Source: Scatomorpha merdigallinarum (GTDB taxonomy: Bacteria; Bacillota; Clostridia; Oscillospirales; Oscillospiraceae). Taken from it: 11,947 nt of DNA. Positions 1 to 6,176 of the stretch are shown here, one piece after another (position 1 is the stretch's first letter; each line of letters starts with the position of its first letter). The position numbers and the translations under genes were made by a program. The stretch is from positions 1-11,947 of the forward strand of contig DVJA01000089.1 of the NCBI GenBank assembly GCA_018710885.1, read 5' to 3'. The notes under the pieces were generated by a model, which saw only the letters and a list, made by a program, of their open reading frames with translations, did not search any database and had not been told where the DNA came from.

Positions 1-2430
1 CTGCACTACGTCAACGTCCAGCGCGACGCCTTCAAGCGCCTGGGCTGCCTGGGCGAGTGGGACAAGCCCTACTTCACCATGAACCCGAAGTTCGAGGCCG
101 AGGAGGTCAAGGTCTTTGGCGAGATGTACAAGAAGGGCTATATCTACAAGGGCAAGAAGCCCGTCTACTGGTGCCCGCACGACGAGACCGCCCTCGCCGA
201 GGCCGAGATCGAGTACAGCGAGGACCCCTGCAAGTCCATCTACGTCAAGTTCAAGGTCAAGGACGACCACGGCAAGCTCGGCCAGTACTGCGACCTGGAC
301 AACCTCTACTTCCTCATTTGGACGACCACCACCTGGACCATCCCCGGCAACCTGGCCATCTGCCTGAACGCCGACTTCGACTACGTCCTGGCCAAAGCCC
401 CCAACGGCGAGGTCTATATCATCGCCGAGGGTCTCATGGAGCGCGTCGCCCAGATCGGCGGCATCGACCACTTCGAAGTGCTCGCCAAGCTCAAGGGCAG
501 CGAGTTCGAGTTCATGACCGCCAAGCACCCGCTCATCGACCGCGACAGCATCCTCATTCTCGGCGACTATGTCACGCTCGACGCCGGCACCGGCTGCGTC
601 CACACCGCTCCCGGCCACGGCCAGGAGGACTATGAGAACTGCCGCAAGTACGACGCCGAGGGCAAGATCCATATCGGCATGACCGTGCCCGTGGATGACC
701 GCGGCTATATGAACGAGGAGGCCGGCAAGTACTGCGGCCTCACCACCGACGAGGCCAACGAGGCCATCTTCAAGGACCTGCAGGACTGCGGCGCGCTGTA
801 CGCCTATGAGGACATCATCCACCAGTACGCGCACTGCTGGCGCTGCAAGAGCCCCATCCTCTACCGCGCCACCGACCAGTGGTTCTGCTCCGTGGACGCC
901 TTCAAGGAGGAGGCCTGCGCGGCCTGCGACGACGTTAAGTGGATGCCCGAGTGGGGCCACGACCGCATGATCGCCATGATCCGCGAGCGCGCCGACTGGT
1001 GCATTTCCCGTCAGCGCCGCTGGGGTCTGCCCATCCCTGTCTTCTACTGCTCCGAATGCGGCAAGCCCGTCTGCACCGACGAGACCATCAAGTCCGTGAG
1101 CGACATCTTCCGTGAGCGCGGCTCCAACGCCTGGTTTGAGCTCGAAGCTGCCGACCTGCTGCCCGAGGGCTTCACCTGCCCGCACTGCGGCAAGGGCAAG
1201 ACCTTCACCAAGGAGACCGACACCCTCGACGGTTGGTTCGACTCCGGCAGTACCCATATCGCCTCCATGGAGCTCGACTCCCCGGGACGCTGGCCCGCCG
1301 AGATGTACCTCGAAGGCGGCGACCAGTTCCGCGGCTGGTTCCAGAGCAGCCTGCTCGTCGGTGTTGCCACCAAGGGCAAGGCGCCCTACAAGGAGTGCCT
1401 CTGCCACGGTTGGACCGTTGACGGCGAAGGCAAGGCCATGCATAAGAGCCTCGGCAACGGCGTTGACCCTGCCGACCTTATCGCCAAGTACGGCGCGGAC
1501 ATCGTCCGTCTCTGGGCCGCCAGCGCCGATTACCGCGTCGATATGCGCTGCTCTGACGGTATCTTCAAACAGCTCAGCGAGAAATACCTCAAGATCCGAA
1601 ACACCGCGCGCTATATTCTCGGCAACCTCAACGGATTTGACCCCGACAAGGACATGGTGCCTTACGAGCAGATGCCCGAGCTGGACCGCTGGGCGCTCTC
1701 CCGCCTGAACGCGCTGATCGAGCGCTGCATCAACTCCTACGAGAAGTACGAATTCTTCGGCGTGACCGCGGCTGTGCATAGCTTCTGCGTCGTTGACATG
1801 TCCAACTTCTACCTCGACGTTATCAAGGATCGTCTGTACTGCGACGCGAAGGACAGCGTCTCCCGCCGCAGCGCGCAGACCGCAATCTATATCATCCTCG
1901 ACCACCTAATGCGCCTCCTGGCCCCCCTGCTGGCCTTCACCAGCAACGAGGTCTGGCAGGATATGCCGCACGACAAGAGCGTCGATGCCCGCCACGTCAT
2001 GCTCAACGACATGCCGAAGGTTGAGGCCGCCTGGAAGCTCTCCGAGGACGAATCCGTCCGCTGGGCCAACCTCATGGCTCTGCGTGACGACGTGAACAAG
2101 GCCCTCGAACTGGCTCGCGCCGAGAAGATTGTCGGCAAGCCGCTCGACGCCAAAGTCACGCTCTATGTCGCCGACGAGGCCAAGGCCGCGTGGGAGACCG
2201 TAAAGGACGCCGACCTTGCTGCCCTGTGCATCGTCTCCGAGCTCGAAGTCTCCGACACTCCTGTCGAGGGCTGGGCCGGCACCGAAATGCCCGGCGTGAC
2301 CGTGAAGGTCGAAGCCAGCGAGCTGGCCAAGTGCCTGCGCTGCTGGACGCACGACGCCGGCGTGGGTTCCGACGCCGAGCACCCCGAGCTGTGCCCGCGC
2401 TGCGCCGCCGCTATCAGGGCTGCGGAATAA
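1..2430 (+). CDS. ileS: Isoleucyl-tRNA synthetase, 3' part (5' end outside window)
   Basis: Class I aminoacyl-tRNA synthetase charging tRNA-Ile in the cytoplasm. The frame is open from base 1 with no start codon, so about 809 C-terminal residues are present; the N-terminal HIGH region lies upstream. Visible signatures are the editing-domain run TTTTWTIPGN (about 325-354), CISRQRRWGLPIPVFYC (from about 1000), the DQFRGWFQSS stretch (about 1321-1350) and the KMSKS loop, which here reads KAMHKSLGN (1432-1458). The C-terminus has a CxxC...CxxC zinc site with cysteine codons at 2332, 2341, 2392 and 2401. A Cys-rich insert (CSECGKPVC, then CPHCGKGK) sits between the RRWG region and the DGWFDSGS motif. 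Isoleucine is coded almost only by ATC with a few ATT; I found no ATA among about 40 codons, unlike the following genes, which suggests high expression. It is followed by lspA and rluD, a common bacterial order. The identification is secure. Confidence 0.97.
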   Translation: MHYVNVQRDAFKRLGCLGEWDKPYFTMNPKFEAEEVKVFGEMYKKGYIYKGKKPVYWCPHDETALAEAEIEYSEDPCKSIYVKFKVKDDHGKLGQYCDLDNLYFLIWTTTTWTIPGNLAICLNADFDYVLAKAPNGEVYIIAEGLMERVAQIGGIDHFEVLAKLKGSEFEFMTAKHPLIDRDSILILGDYVTLDAGTGCVHTAPGHGQEDYENCRKYDAEGKIHIGMTVPVDDRGYMNEEAGKYCGLTTDEANEAIFKDLQDCGALYAYEDIIHQYAHCWRCKSPILYRATDQWFCSVDAFKEEACAACDDVKWMPEWGHDRMIAMIRERADWCISRQRRWGLPIPVFYCSECGKPVCTDETIKSVSDIFRERGSNAWFELEAADLLPEGFTCPHCGKGKTFTKETDTLDGWFDSGSTHIASMELDSPGRWPAEMYLEGGDQFRGWFQSSLLVGVATKGKAPYKECLCHGWTVDGEGKAMHKSLGNGVDPADLIAKYGADIVRLWAASADYRVDMRCSDGIFKQLSEKYLKIRNTARYILGNLNGFDPDKDMVPYEQMPELDRWALSRLNALIERCINSYEKYEFFGVTAAVHSFCVVDMSNFYLDVIKDRLYCDAKDSVSRRSAQTAIYIILDHLMRLLAPLLAFTSNEVWQDMPHDKSVDARHVMLNDMPKVEAAWKLSEDESVRWANLMALRDDVNKALELARAEKIVGKPLDAKVTLYVADEAKAAWETVKDADLAALCIVSELEVSDTPVEGWAGTEMPGVTVKVEASELAKCLRCWTHDAGVGSDAEHPELCPRCAAAIRAAE

Positions 2431-2491
2431 GCGCTCAGACCCTGCCCGCCGGTAATTGCCTATGGTGAAAAGGCGGGAGTAAAGAAACCGA

Positions 2492-2520
2492 CCGGGGCGG
2501 GACCGCAAGGCCCCGCCCGG
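2492..2520 (+). other. GC-rich hairpin with GCAA tetraloop between ileS and lspA
   Basis: The spacer between ileS and lspA (2431-2534) contains a stem in which GGGCGGG (2495-2501) pairs with CCCGCCC (2512-2518), extended at the base by CC/GG across a bulged G and capped by a C-G closed GCAA loop of the GNRA type. No T-run follows, so it is not a standard intrinsic terminator. The AAAGGA ribosome binding site of lspA (2521-2526) starts directly at its base. It could be a transcript-stabilising or translation-modulating hairpin. A weaker pairing, CCCGCC (2445-2450) with GGCGGG (2472-2477), lies just upstream. Confidence 0.55.
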
Positions 2521-2534
2521 AAAGGACTGTCCCT

Positions 2535-3518
2535 ATGATCTACGCAATCGCCGCCGTACTGGTCCTAATTGCTGACCAGTGGCTCAAATACTGGGTGACG
2601 GTGAACATAGCGCTTGATACCGGCTCTATTACGCTCATACCCGGCGTGCTTGAGCTTGTGAACATCCACAATACGGGCGCGGCCTTCGGAATCCTGCAAG
2701 GTGGCGGCTGGCGCTGGGTGTTTGTCGTTATTGCGCTTGTGTTCGTAGTAGTTGCCGTATATGCCATACGCCGAGGGCTCATCCGCGGGGCAGTAGGCCG
2801 CTGGGCCGTCGTAGGCGTGCTCGCAGGAGCGATAGGCAATTGCATCGACCGCGTGCTCTACGGCTATGTGGTAGATATGTTCTACCCCATATTCCTCAAC
2901 GGTACGCCCTTTGACGCGATCTTCAACGTCGCGGATATGTTCATATCCTGCTGCGGCATACTCTTCTGCCTGTATATACTTTTTGGCCATGAGTACAAGA
3001 CCGCCAAAACGGAGCCGGACGAATATGAAGATGACCGGCCCGTCAGGAGCGCCAGAACCGCCCGCTCGTCCGGAGGCAGCCATGCCAAGAGCAGCGGAAG
3101 CCACACCCGCGCCGCGCAGAGCACCCGCACTCCCGCGCGTGAAGCCAGGAGCGAGCGCCCCGTGCAGGAGCCTCGCCGCGAAAACGTAAGTGAGCGCACG
3201 AGAATCCCTGTGCAGCAGCCCCGGCCGCAGCGCCGTCCGACGGCACAGCAGGTGCGGTCCATAGACCCCAACGACCCCTTCGCCGAATGGGAGCAGCAGC
3301 GTGCGCCCGCGAGTTCAAAGTCTGCGGAGCCGGTGAGGCCCGCAGCGCCCCGGCCCGCGCGCCCTGTAACACAGGCAAAGAGCGAGACGGCGGCGCCTGA
3401 AGTCAAGAGCGCCCCCGCCCCGAGCGCGCCCACCAGGAGCGCGGAGCCCGCAAAACCCAAGAAGGGCGAGTACGAGTTCACGCTTGAGGAAATACTGGCT
3501 GAGTTTTCTGACAAATGA
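2535..3518 (+). CDS. lspA: Lipoprotein signal peptidase (signal peptidase II) with long disordered C-terminal tail
   Basis: Membrane aspartyl protease that cleaves the signal peptide of prolipoproteins after lipidation. Residues 1-152 carry the whole family fold: D14 in the first helix, NTGAAFG at 46-52, GNCIDR at 101-106, D114 in YVVDMF, and FNVADMF at 130-136 with D134; D114 and D134 match the catalytic aspartates. Four hydrophobic segments lie near residues 4-24, 60-78, 88-105 and 132-152. The enzyme usually ends near residue 160, but this protein has 327 residues. Residues ~153-307 are an Arg/Ala/Ser/Pro/Glu-rich low-complexity stretch predicted to be cytoplasmic and disordered. It ends in a compact acidic-amphipathic segment, YEFTLEEILAEF (about 313-324). 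The tail is in frame with no stop or frameshift. The ATG at 2535 has AAAGGA 8 nt upstream. Isoleucine ATA codons are frequent, unlike ileS. The stop overlaps the rluD start by ATGA. Confidence 0.95.
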   Translation: MIYAIAAVLVLIADQWLKYWVTVNIALDTGSITLIPGVLELVNIHNTGAAFGILQGGGWRWVFVVIALVFVVVAVYAIRRGLIRGAVGRWAVVGVLAGAIGNCIDRVLYGYVVDMFYPIFLNGTPFDAIFNVADMFISCCGILFCLYILFGHEYKTAKTEPDEYEDDRPVRSARTARSSGGSHAKSSGSHTRAAQSTRTPAREARSERPVQEPRRENVSERTRIPVQQPRPQRRPTAQQVRSIDPNDPFAEWEQQRAPASSKSAEPVRPAAPRPARPVTQAKSETAAPEVKSAPAPSAPTRSAEPAKPKKGEYEFTLEEILAEFSDK

Positions 3519-4429
3519 ACGATATCTTATACGTAAAAGCACAGGAGAGCGGCGAGCGCATCGACGCTCTCCTTGCGCGTTCAATTGAAAATCTGACCCG
3601 CTCACAGGCGCAGCGGCTGCTCGAATCCGGCCTTGTAACCGTGGACGGCGCACCCGTGAAGAAAAACCGCAAAACCGCCCCCGGTGAGCTCTACCGCGTC
3701 GAAATACCTGAAGCCGCCGAGACAGAGCTCGTGGCCCAGGACATAGCGCTCGATATTGTCTACGAGGACGGCGACGTGATAGTCGTCAACAAGCCGCGAG
3801 GGATGGTGGTACACCCCGCGCCCGGACACCCGGACGGCACGCTGGTGAACGCACTCATGTTCCACTGCGGCGACTCGCTTTCGGGTATAGGCGGCGAAAA
3901 GCGCCCCGGCATAGTTCATCGCATAGACAGGGACACCTCGGGCCTCATCATCGCCGCGAAGAACGACCCCGCCCACCTGGCGCTATCAGAGCAGCTTTCC
4001 GACCACAGCCTGGCCCGCGTGTACGAGTGCGTGGTGCACGGCCGCATGCGCGAAGATGCGGGCACGGTGGACGCGCCCATAGCCCGCCACCCTTCCGACC
4101 GCAAACGCATGGCCGTCGTGCCCGGAGGCCGGCGGGCTGTCACTCACTGGGAGGTCATCGCTCGCTACAACGGCTGGACCCACCTCAGATGCCGCCTCGA
4201 AACGGGCCGCACCCACCAGATCCGCGTCCACATGGCGCACATCGGCCACCCGCTGCTGGGCGACGAGGTCTACGGCAAGAGCCCCGAAAAGGGCCTCACC
4301 GGGCAGTGCCTGCACGCCAGGGAGCTGAAATTTGTCCATCCGCGCACGCTCGAGAGCATCCATCTTACCACCGAATTGCCGGAGTATTTCACGCAGGTGC
4401 TCGAGCGCCTGGGACCGCCCGAGGGCTGA
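3515..4429 (+). CDS. rluD: RluD-like large-subunit rRNA pseudouridine synthase
   Basis: A RluA/RluD-family enzyme that isomerises uridines in RNA, most likely in 23S rRNA helix 69 if truly RluD; the exact target cannot be told from sequence alone. The 304-residue length is typical. An N-terminal S4 RNA-binding domain covers about residues 12-65 (ERIDALLAR, SQAQRLLESGLVTVDG). The catalytic domain follows with VVNKPRGMVVHPAPGH (90-105) and the active-site motif HRIDRDTSGL (135-144), in which D138 is the catalytic aspartate. The C-terminal RLETGRTHQIRVHMAHIGHP motif with GDEVYG is intact. The start overlaps the lspA stop by 4 bp (ATGA) with no strong ribosome binding site of its own, which fits translational coupling. 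lspA-rluD is a conserved pair in Firmicutes. Transcription should end at the terminator about 65 bp downstream. Confidence 0.93.
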   Translation: MNDILYVKAQESGERIDALLARSIENLTRSQAQRLLESGLVTVDGAPVKKNRKTAPGELYRVEIPEAAETELVAQDIALDIVYEDGDVIVVNKPRGMVVHPAPGHPDGTLVNALMFHCGDSLSGIGGEKRPGIVHRIDRDTSGLIIAAKNDPAHLALSEQLSDHSLARVYECVVHGRMREDAGTVDAPIARHPSDRKRMAVVPGGRRAVTHWEVIARYNGWTHLRCRLETGRTHQIRVHMAHIGHPLLGDEVYGKSPEKGLTGQCLHARELKFVHPRTLESIHLTTELPEYFTQVLERLGPPEG

Positions 4430-4493
4430 CAATGCGCTTGTGCCCCAGCCGGTCCGATATTCGGCTTCAACGCCGGCATGCACAGATAAATCT

Positions 4494-4522
4494 AACCGCG
4501 CCTTCTGGCGCGGTTTTCTCTT
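4494..4522 (+). terminator. Intrinsic terminator after rluD
   Basis: A perfect 9-bp stem, AACCGCGCC (4494-4502) and GGCGCGGTT (4507-4515), has a TTCT loop and is followed by TTCTCTT. Its T-rich tail runs directly into the -35 box of the next promoter, so the terminator and promoter share bases 4521-4522. Confidence 0.92.
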
Positions 4523-4549
4523 GACAGATGCGCAACTAGTTGCTATATT
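4521..4549 (+). promoter_or_regulatory. Sigma-A promoter of the marR-flavodoxin operon
   Basis: A consensus -35 TTGACA (4521-4526) is followed by exactly 17 bp and then a -10 TATATT (4544-4549). The predicted start of transcription is about 4556, giving a leader of about 28 nt to the GTG start. Two palindromes overlap the spacer/-10 boundary and the transcription start, so the promoter is built to be shut off by a bound repressor. Confidence 0.88.
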
Positions 4550-4566
4550 ATAAGCAACTAGTTGCG
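4531..4566. promoter_or_regulatory. Twin palindromic operator, likely MarR autoregulatory site
   Basis: The perfect 12-bp palindrome GCAACTAGTTGC occurs twice, at 4532-4543 and 4554-4565, centres 22 bp apart (about two helix turns). The two copies together form a larger inverted repeat, with arms 4531-4544 and 4553-4566. The first copy fills the end of the -35/-10 spacer and abuts the -10; the second covers the predicted transcription start. MarR dimers bind palindromes of this size, and the gene directly downstream encodes a MarR protein, so autorepression is the simplest reading (inference). Confidence 0.82.
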
Positions 4567-4583
4567 TAATGGGAGGTGTAGGC

Positions 4584-5078
4584 GTGGAACTTCAGACCTT
4601 GATAGAGCGGTACTCTGGCAGCCGCGAGGACAGGGGTAAGGCGGTGTTCAGCACCATATTCATAGTAGGGAACAAGCTCCAGACGCTCTTTGACGCGCGG
4701 ATACCCAAACTGACGCTGCGGCAGTTTATGCTGCTGAGCATAGCGGGCCAGGCTGCATCGCCATTGACGCTCACGGAGCTGGGGGAGGTGCTGGGCTGCT
4801 CACGGCAGAATGTGCGCAAGCTGGCCGGGGCGCTGGAAGCTAAGGGCTTTGCTGAGCTGCGCCGCTCGGAGGAGGACGCCCGCGCAGTGACGCTGCTGCC
4901 GACGGAGAAGGCAAAGGCGTATTTTGCAGAAGTTTTCCCGGAGTACGCCTCGGAGCTCGGCGCGCTCTTCTCCGTGTATGACGATGCGGAGGAAAAGGCG
5001 CTCTTCGAACTTATGATGAGGCTCTATGCCGGACTTGAAAAGCTCGCCGAGGCGGGAGAGGGAGGTAAAAATGCCTGA
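4584..5078 (+). CDS. MarR-family transcriptional regulator
   Basis: A winged helix-turn-helix DNA-binding protein of 164 residues, the usual MarR size. The helix-turn-helix spans about residues 62-85 (LTLTELGEVLGCSRQNVRKLAGALEAKG, split here by position rather than as one motif) and the wing about 88-106 (AELRRSEEDARAVTLLPTEK), matching the family pattern of a D-x-R wing followed by L-x-x-T. I chose the GTG at 4584 because GGGAGGTG (4571-4578) is an ideal ribosome binding site 5 nt before it. The in-frame ATG at 4569 would place the site inside the coding region and leaves no upstream ribosome binding site. It probably represses its own operon through the twin palindrome upstream, and the ligand is unknown. 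It overlaps the flavodoxin gene by 8 bp, so that protein is the likely regulated output. Confidence 0.9.
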   Translation: MELQTLIERYSGSREDRGKAVFSTIFIVGNKLQTLFDARIPKLTLRQFMLLSIAGQAASPLTLTELGEVLGCSRQNVRKLAGALEAKGFAELRRSEEDARAVTLLPTEKAKAYFAEVFPEYASELGALFSVYDDAEEKALFELMMRLYAGLEKLAEAGEGGKNA

Positions 5079-5595
5079 TACGCTGATACTCTACAAGTCG
5101 AAATACGGCGCGTCGCGCCGTTACGCCGCACTGCTGGCCGAACGGCTAGGCTGCGAGGCCCTGGAGCTCGACAAAGCCGGGGAAGCAACACTGCGCGGCA
5201 AGGGCACGGTCATACTGGCCGCGGGCGTGTACGCCGGAGGCATAGCGGGGCTCAGTAAGTTTGCAAAGCTTCTGCGCGCTGTACCCGGGGTACGGGCGGC
5301 CGTGCTGGCCGTGGGTGCGTCGCCGTATGACGAGAAAGCACTCCGCGAGCTGCGCGAGAGGAGCAAGGCCCTGCCTGGGAGCGTGCCGCTTTTCTACGCG
5401 CGCGGTGCCTGGGACGAGGAGGCCATGAGCTTCAAGGACCGCACGATGTGCAAAATGCTCCAGAAGATGGTGGCCAAGCAGGACCCGGGCAGCACCGAGC
5501 CGTGGATGTGCGAACTGCTCGCCGCAATGGGCGAAAAGCGCGATTGGGTGGACGCGGAGTATTTAAAGCCGCTTTTGGAGTATATAGAAGGATAA
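5071..5595 (+). CDS. Flavodoxin-fold protein (flavodoxin/HemG-like)
   Basis: A 174-residue protein of the small flavodoxin-domain group common in Clostridia. The N-terminal strand-loop-helix LILYKSKYGASRRYAALLAE (5-24) matches the FMN phosphate-binding loop pattern of flavodoxins. GTVILAAGVYAGGIAG (45-60) and AVLAVGASPYDE (77-88) fit the other FMN-contacting loops, and YARGAWD (109-115) resembles the corresponding region of protoporphyrinogen-oxidase-like flavodoxins. The C-terminal half includes a helical segment DRTMCKMLQKMV and a WM/W-rich end. The start is set by GGGAGGT (5060-5066) followed by ATG at 5071, inside the end of marR. A longer in-frame start at 5026 lies deep in marR and lacks this site. 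Co-transcription with a MarR regulator suggests an inducible redox or stress role, but the partner and substrate are unknown. Confidence 0.83.
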   Translation: MPDTLILYKSKYGASRRYAALLAERLGCEALELDKAGEATLRGKGTVILAAGVYAGGIAGLSKFAKLLRAVPGVRAAVLAVGASPYDEKALRELRERSKALPGSVPLFYARGAWDEEAMSFKDRTMCKMLQKMVAKQDPGSTEPWMCELLAAMGEKRDWVDAEYLKPLLEYIEG

Positions 5596-5630
5596 AAAGA
5601 CGGCCGGAGCTTTTGGTTCCGGCCGTTTAC
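5596..5630. terminator. Bidirectional intrinsic terminator between flavodoxin gene and ogt
   Basis: A perfect 9-bp stem, ACGGCCGGA (5600-5608) and TCCGGCCGT (5618-5626), has a 9-nt loop. On the minus strand it is followed by a CTTTTTATCC-type T-run, a good terminator for xfp-ogt, whose last gene stops at 5634. On the plus strand only a short TTTAC follows, so it is a weaker terminator for the flavodoxin gene. The convergent arrangement fits shared use. Confidence 0.87.
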
Positions 5631-5633
5631 TGG

Positions 5634-6137
5634 TTATTTGGATTCGTGTTCAAGCAGCCAGCGCTTGCGCTCTTCGCCGCCGGCGTAGCCGGTGAGAGAG
5701 CCCTTCGCGCCCAGAACACGGTGGCAGGGGATGATGATGGATATGGGGTTGCAGCCCACAGCCGAACCTACAGCTCTGCCGCCGCCGGGGAGGTCGATGT
5801 TGTTTGCAATCTCACCGTAGGTGGTAGTCTCGCCGTAGTCGAGGCAGCACAGTTCACTCCAGACCTTGAGCTGGAAGTCCGTGCCCTTTGGGTCGAGCGT
5901 GAGCTCGTCGGGACCCGGACGCTTACCGGCAAAGTAGCGGTCGAGCCACTCAAAACCGGCCTGGATGGTGGGTGCGTCCTCTTCAATGAAGTCGCGGCGT
6001 CCGGCGCCGTAGTGTGCCTGGCCCTCGAACCACAGCCCGGTTATGGCCTGGTCTACGCACTCAATCGTTATGCGTCCGATAGGTTCGGGGTATTCCCGGG
6101 TCTGGCGCCGTCTTATTTTCCTTTTTTCCACTCCCAC
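5634..6137 (-). CDS. ogt: Methylated-DNA-protein-cysteine methyltransferase (O6-alkylguanine repair)
   Basis: Suicide DNA-repair enzyme that moves alkyl groups from O6-alkylguanine to its own cysteine. The 167-residue length fits the single-function Ogt/MGMT class without an Ada domain. The active site PCHRV lies at residues 137-141 (C138 acceptor), preceded by the FQLKVWSELCCLDYGETTTYGEIA region of the DNA-binding domain (88-111) and the GGGRAVGSAVGCNP segment, and followed by GSLTGYAGGEERKRWLLEHE. The N-terminal ribonuclease-like half begins at about IGRITIECVDQAITGLWFEGQ. The start is a GTG at 6137 directly after an in-frame stop, with AAAGG 8 nt upstream; a GTG two codons later is also possible. 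It lies 39 bp downstream of xfp with no terminator between them, so it probably rides on the xfp transcript. Confidence 0.93.
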   Translation of the reverse strand: MGVEKRKIRRRQTREYPEPIGRITIECVDQAITGLWFEGQAHYGAGRRDFIEEDAPTIQAGFEWLDRYFAGKRPGPDELTLDPKGTDFQLKVWSELCCLDYGETTTYGEIANNIDLPGGGRAVGSAVGCNPISIIIPCHRVLGAKGSLTGYAGGEERKRWLLEHESK

Positions 6138-6176
6138 TCACCATACCTTTTTCGTTCTGTGCGGCTGTCTGAAAAC

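Noticed and set aside
4569..4583. Upstream in-frame ATG as the marR start
   Set aside because: It has no ribosome binding site and overlaps the ideal GGGAGGTG site that serves the GTG at 4584.
5026..5070. Longer N-terminus for the flavodoxin-fold protein
   Set aside because: The extension lies inside marR and lacks a ribosome binding site, while the flavodoxin strand begins right after the ATG at 5071, which has GGGAGGT.
6064..6145. Short overlapping frame starting at ATG 6145 just before ogt
   Set aside because: About 27 codons, overlaps the start of ogt in another frame and has no features; the AAAGG site is better spaced for the ogt GTG.
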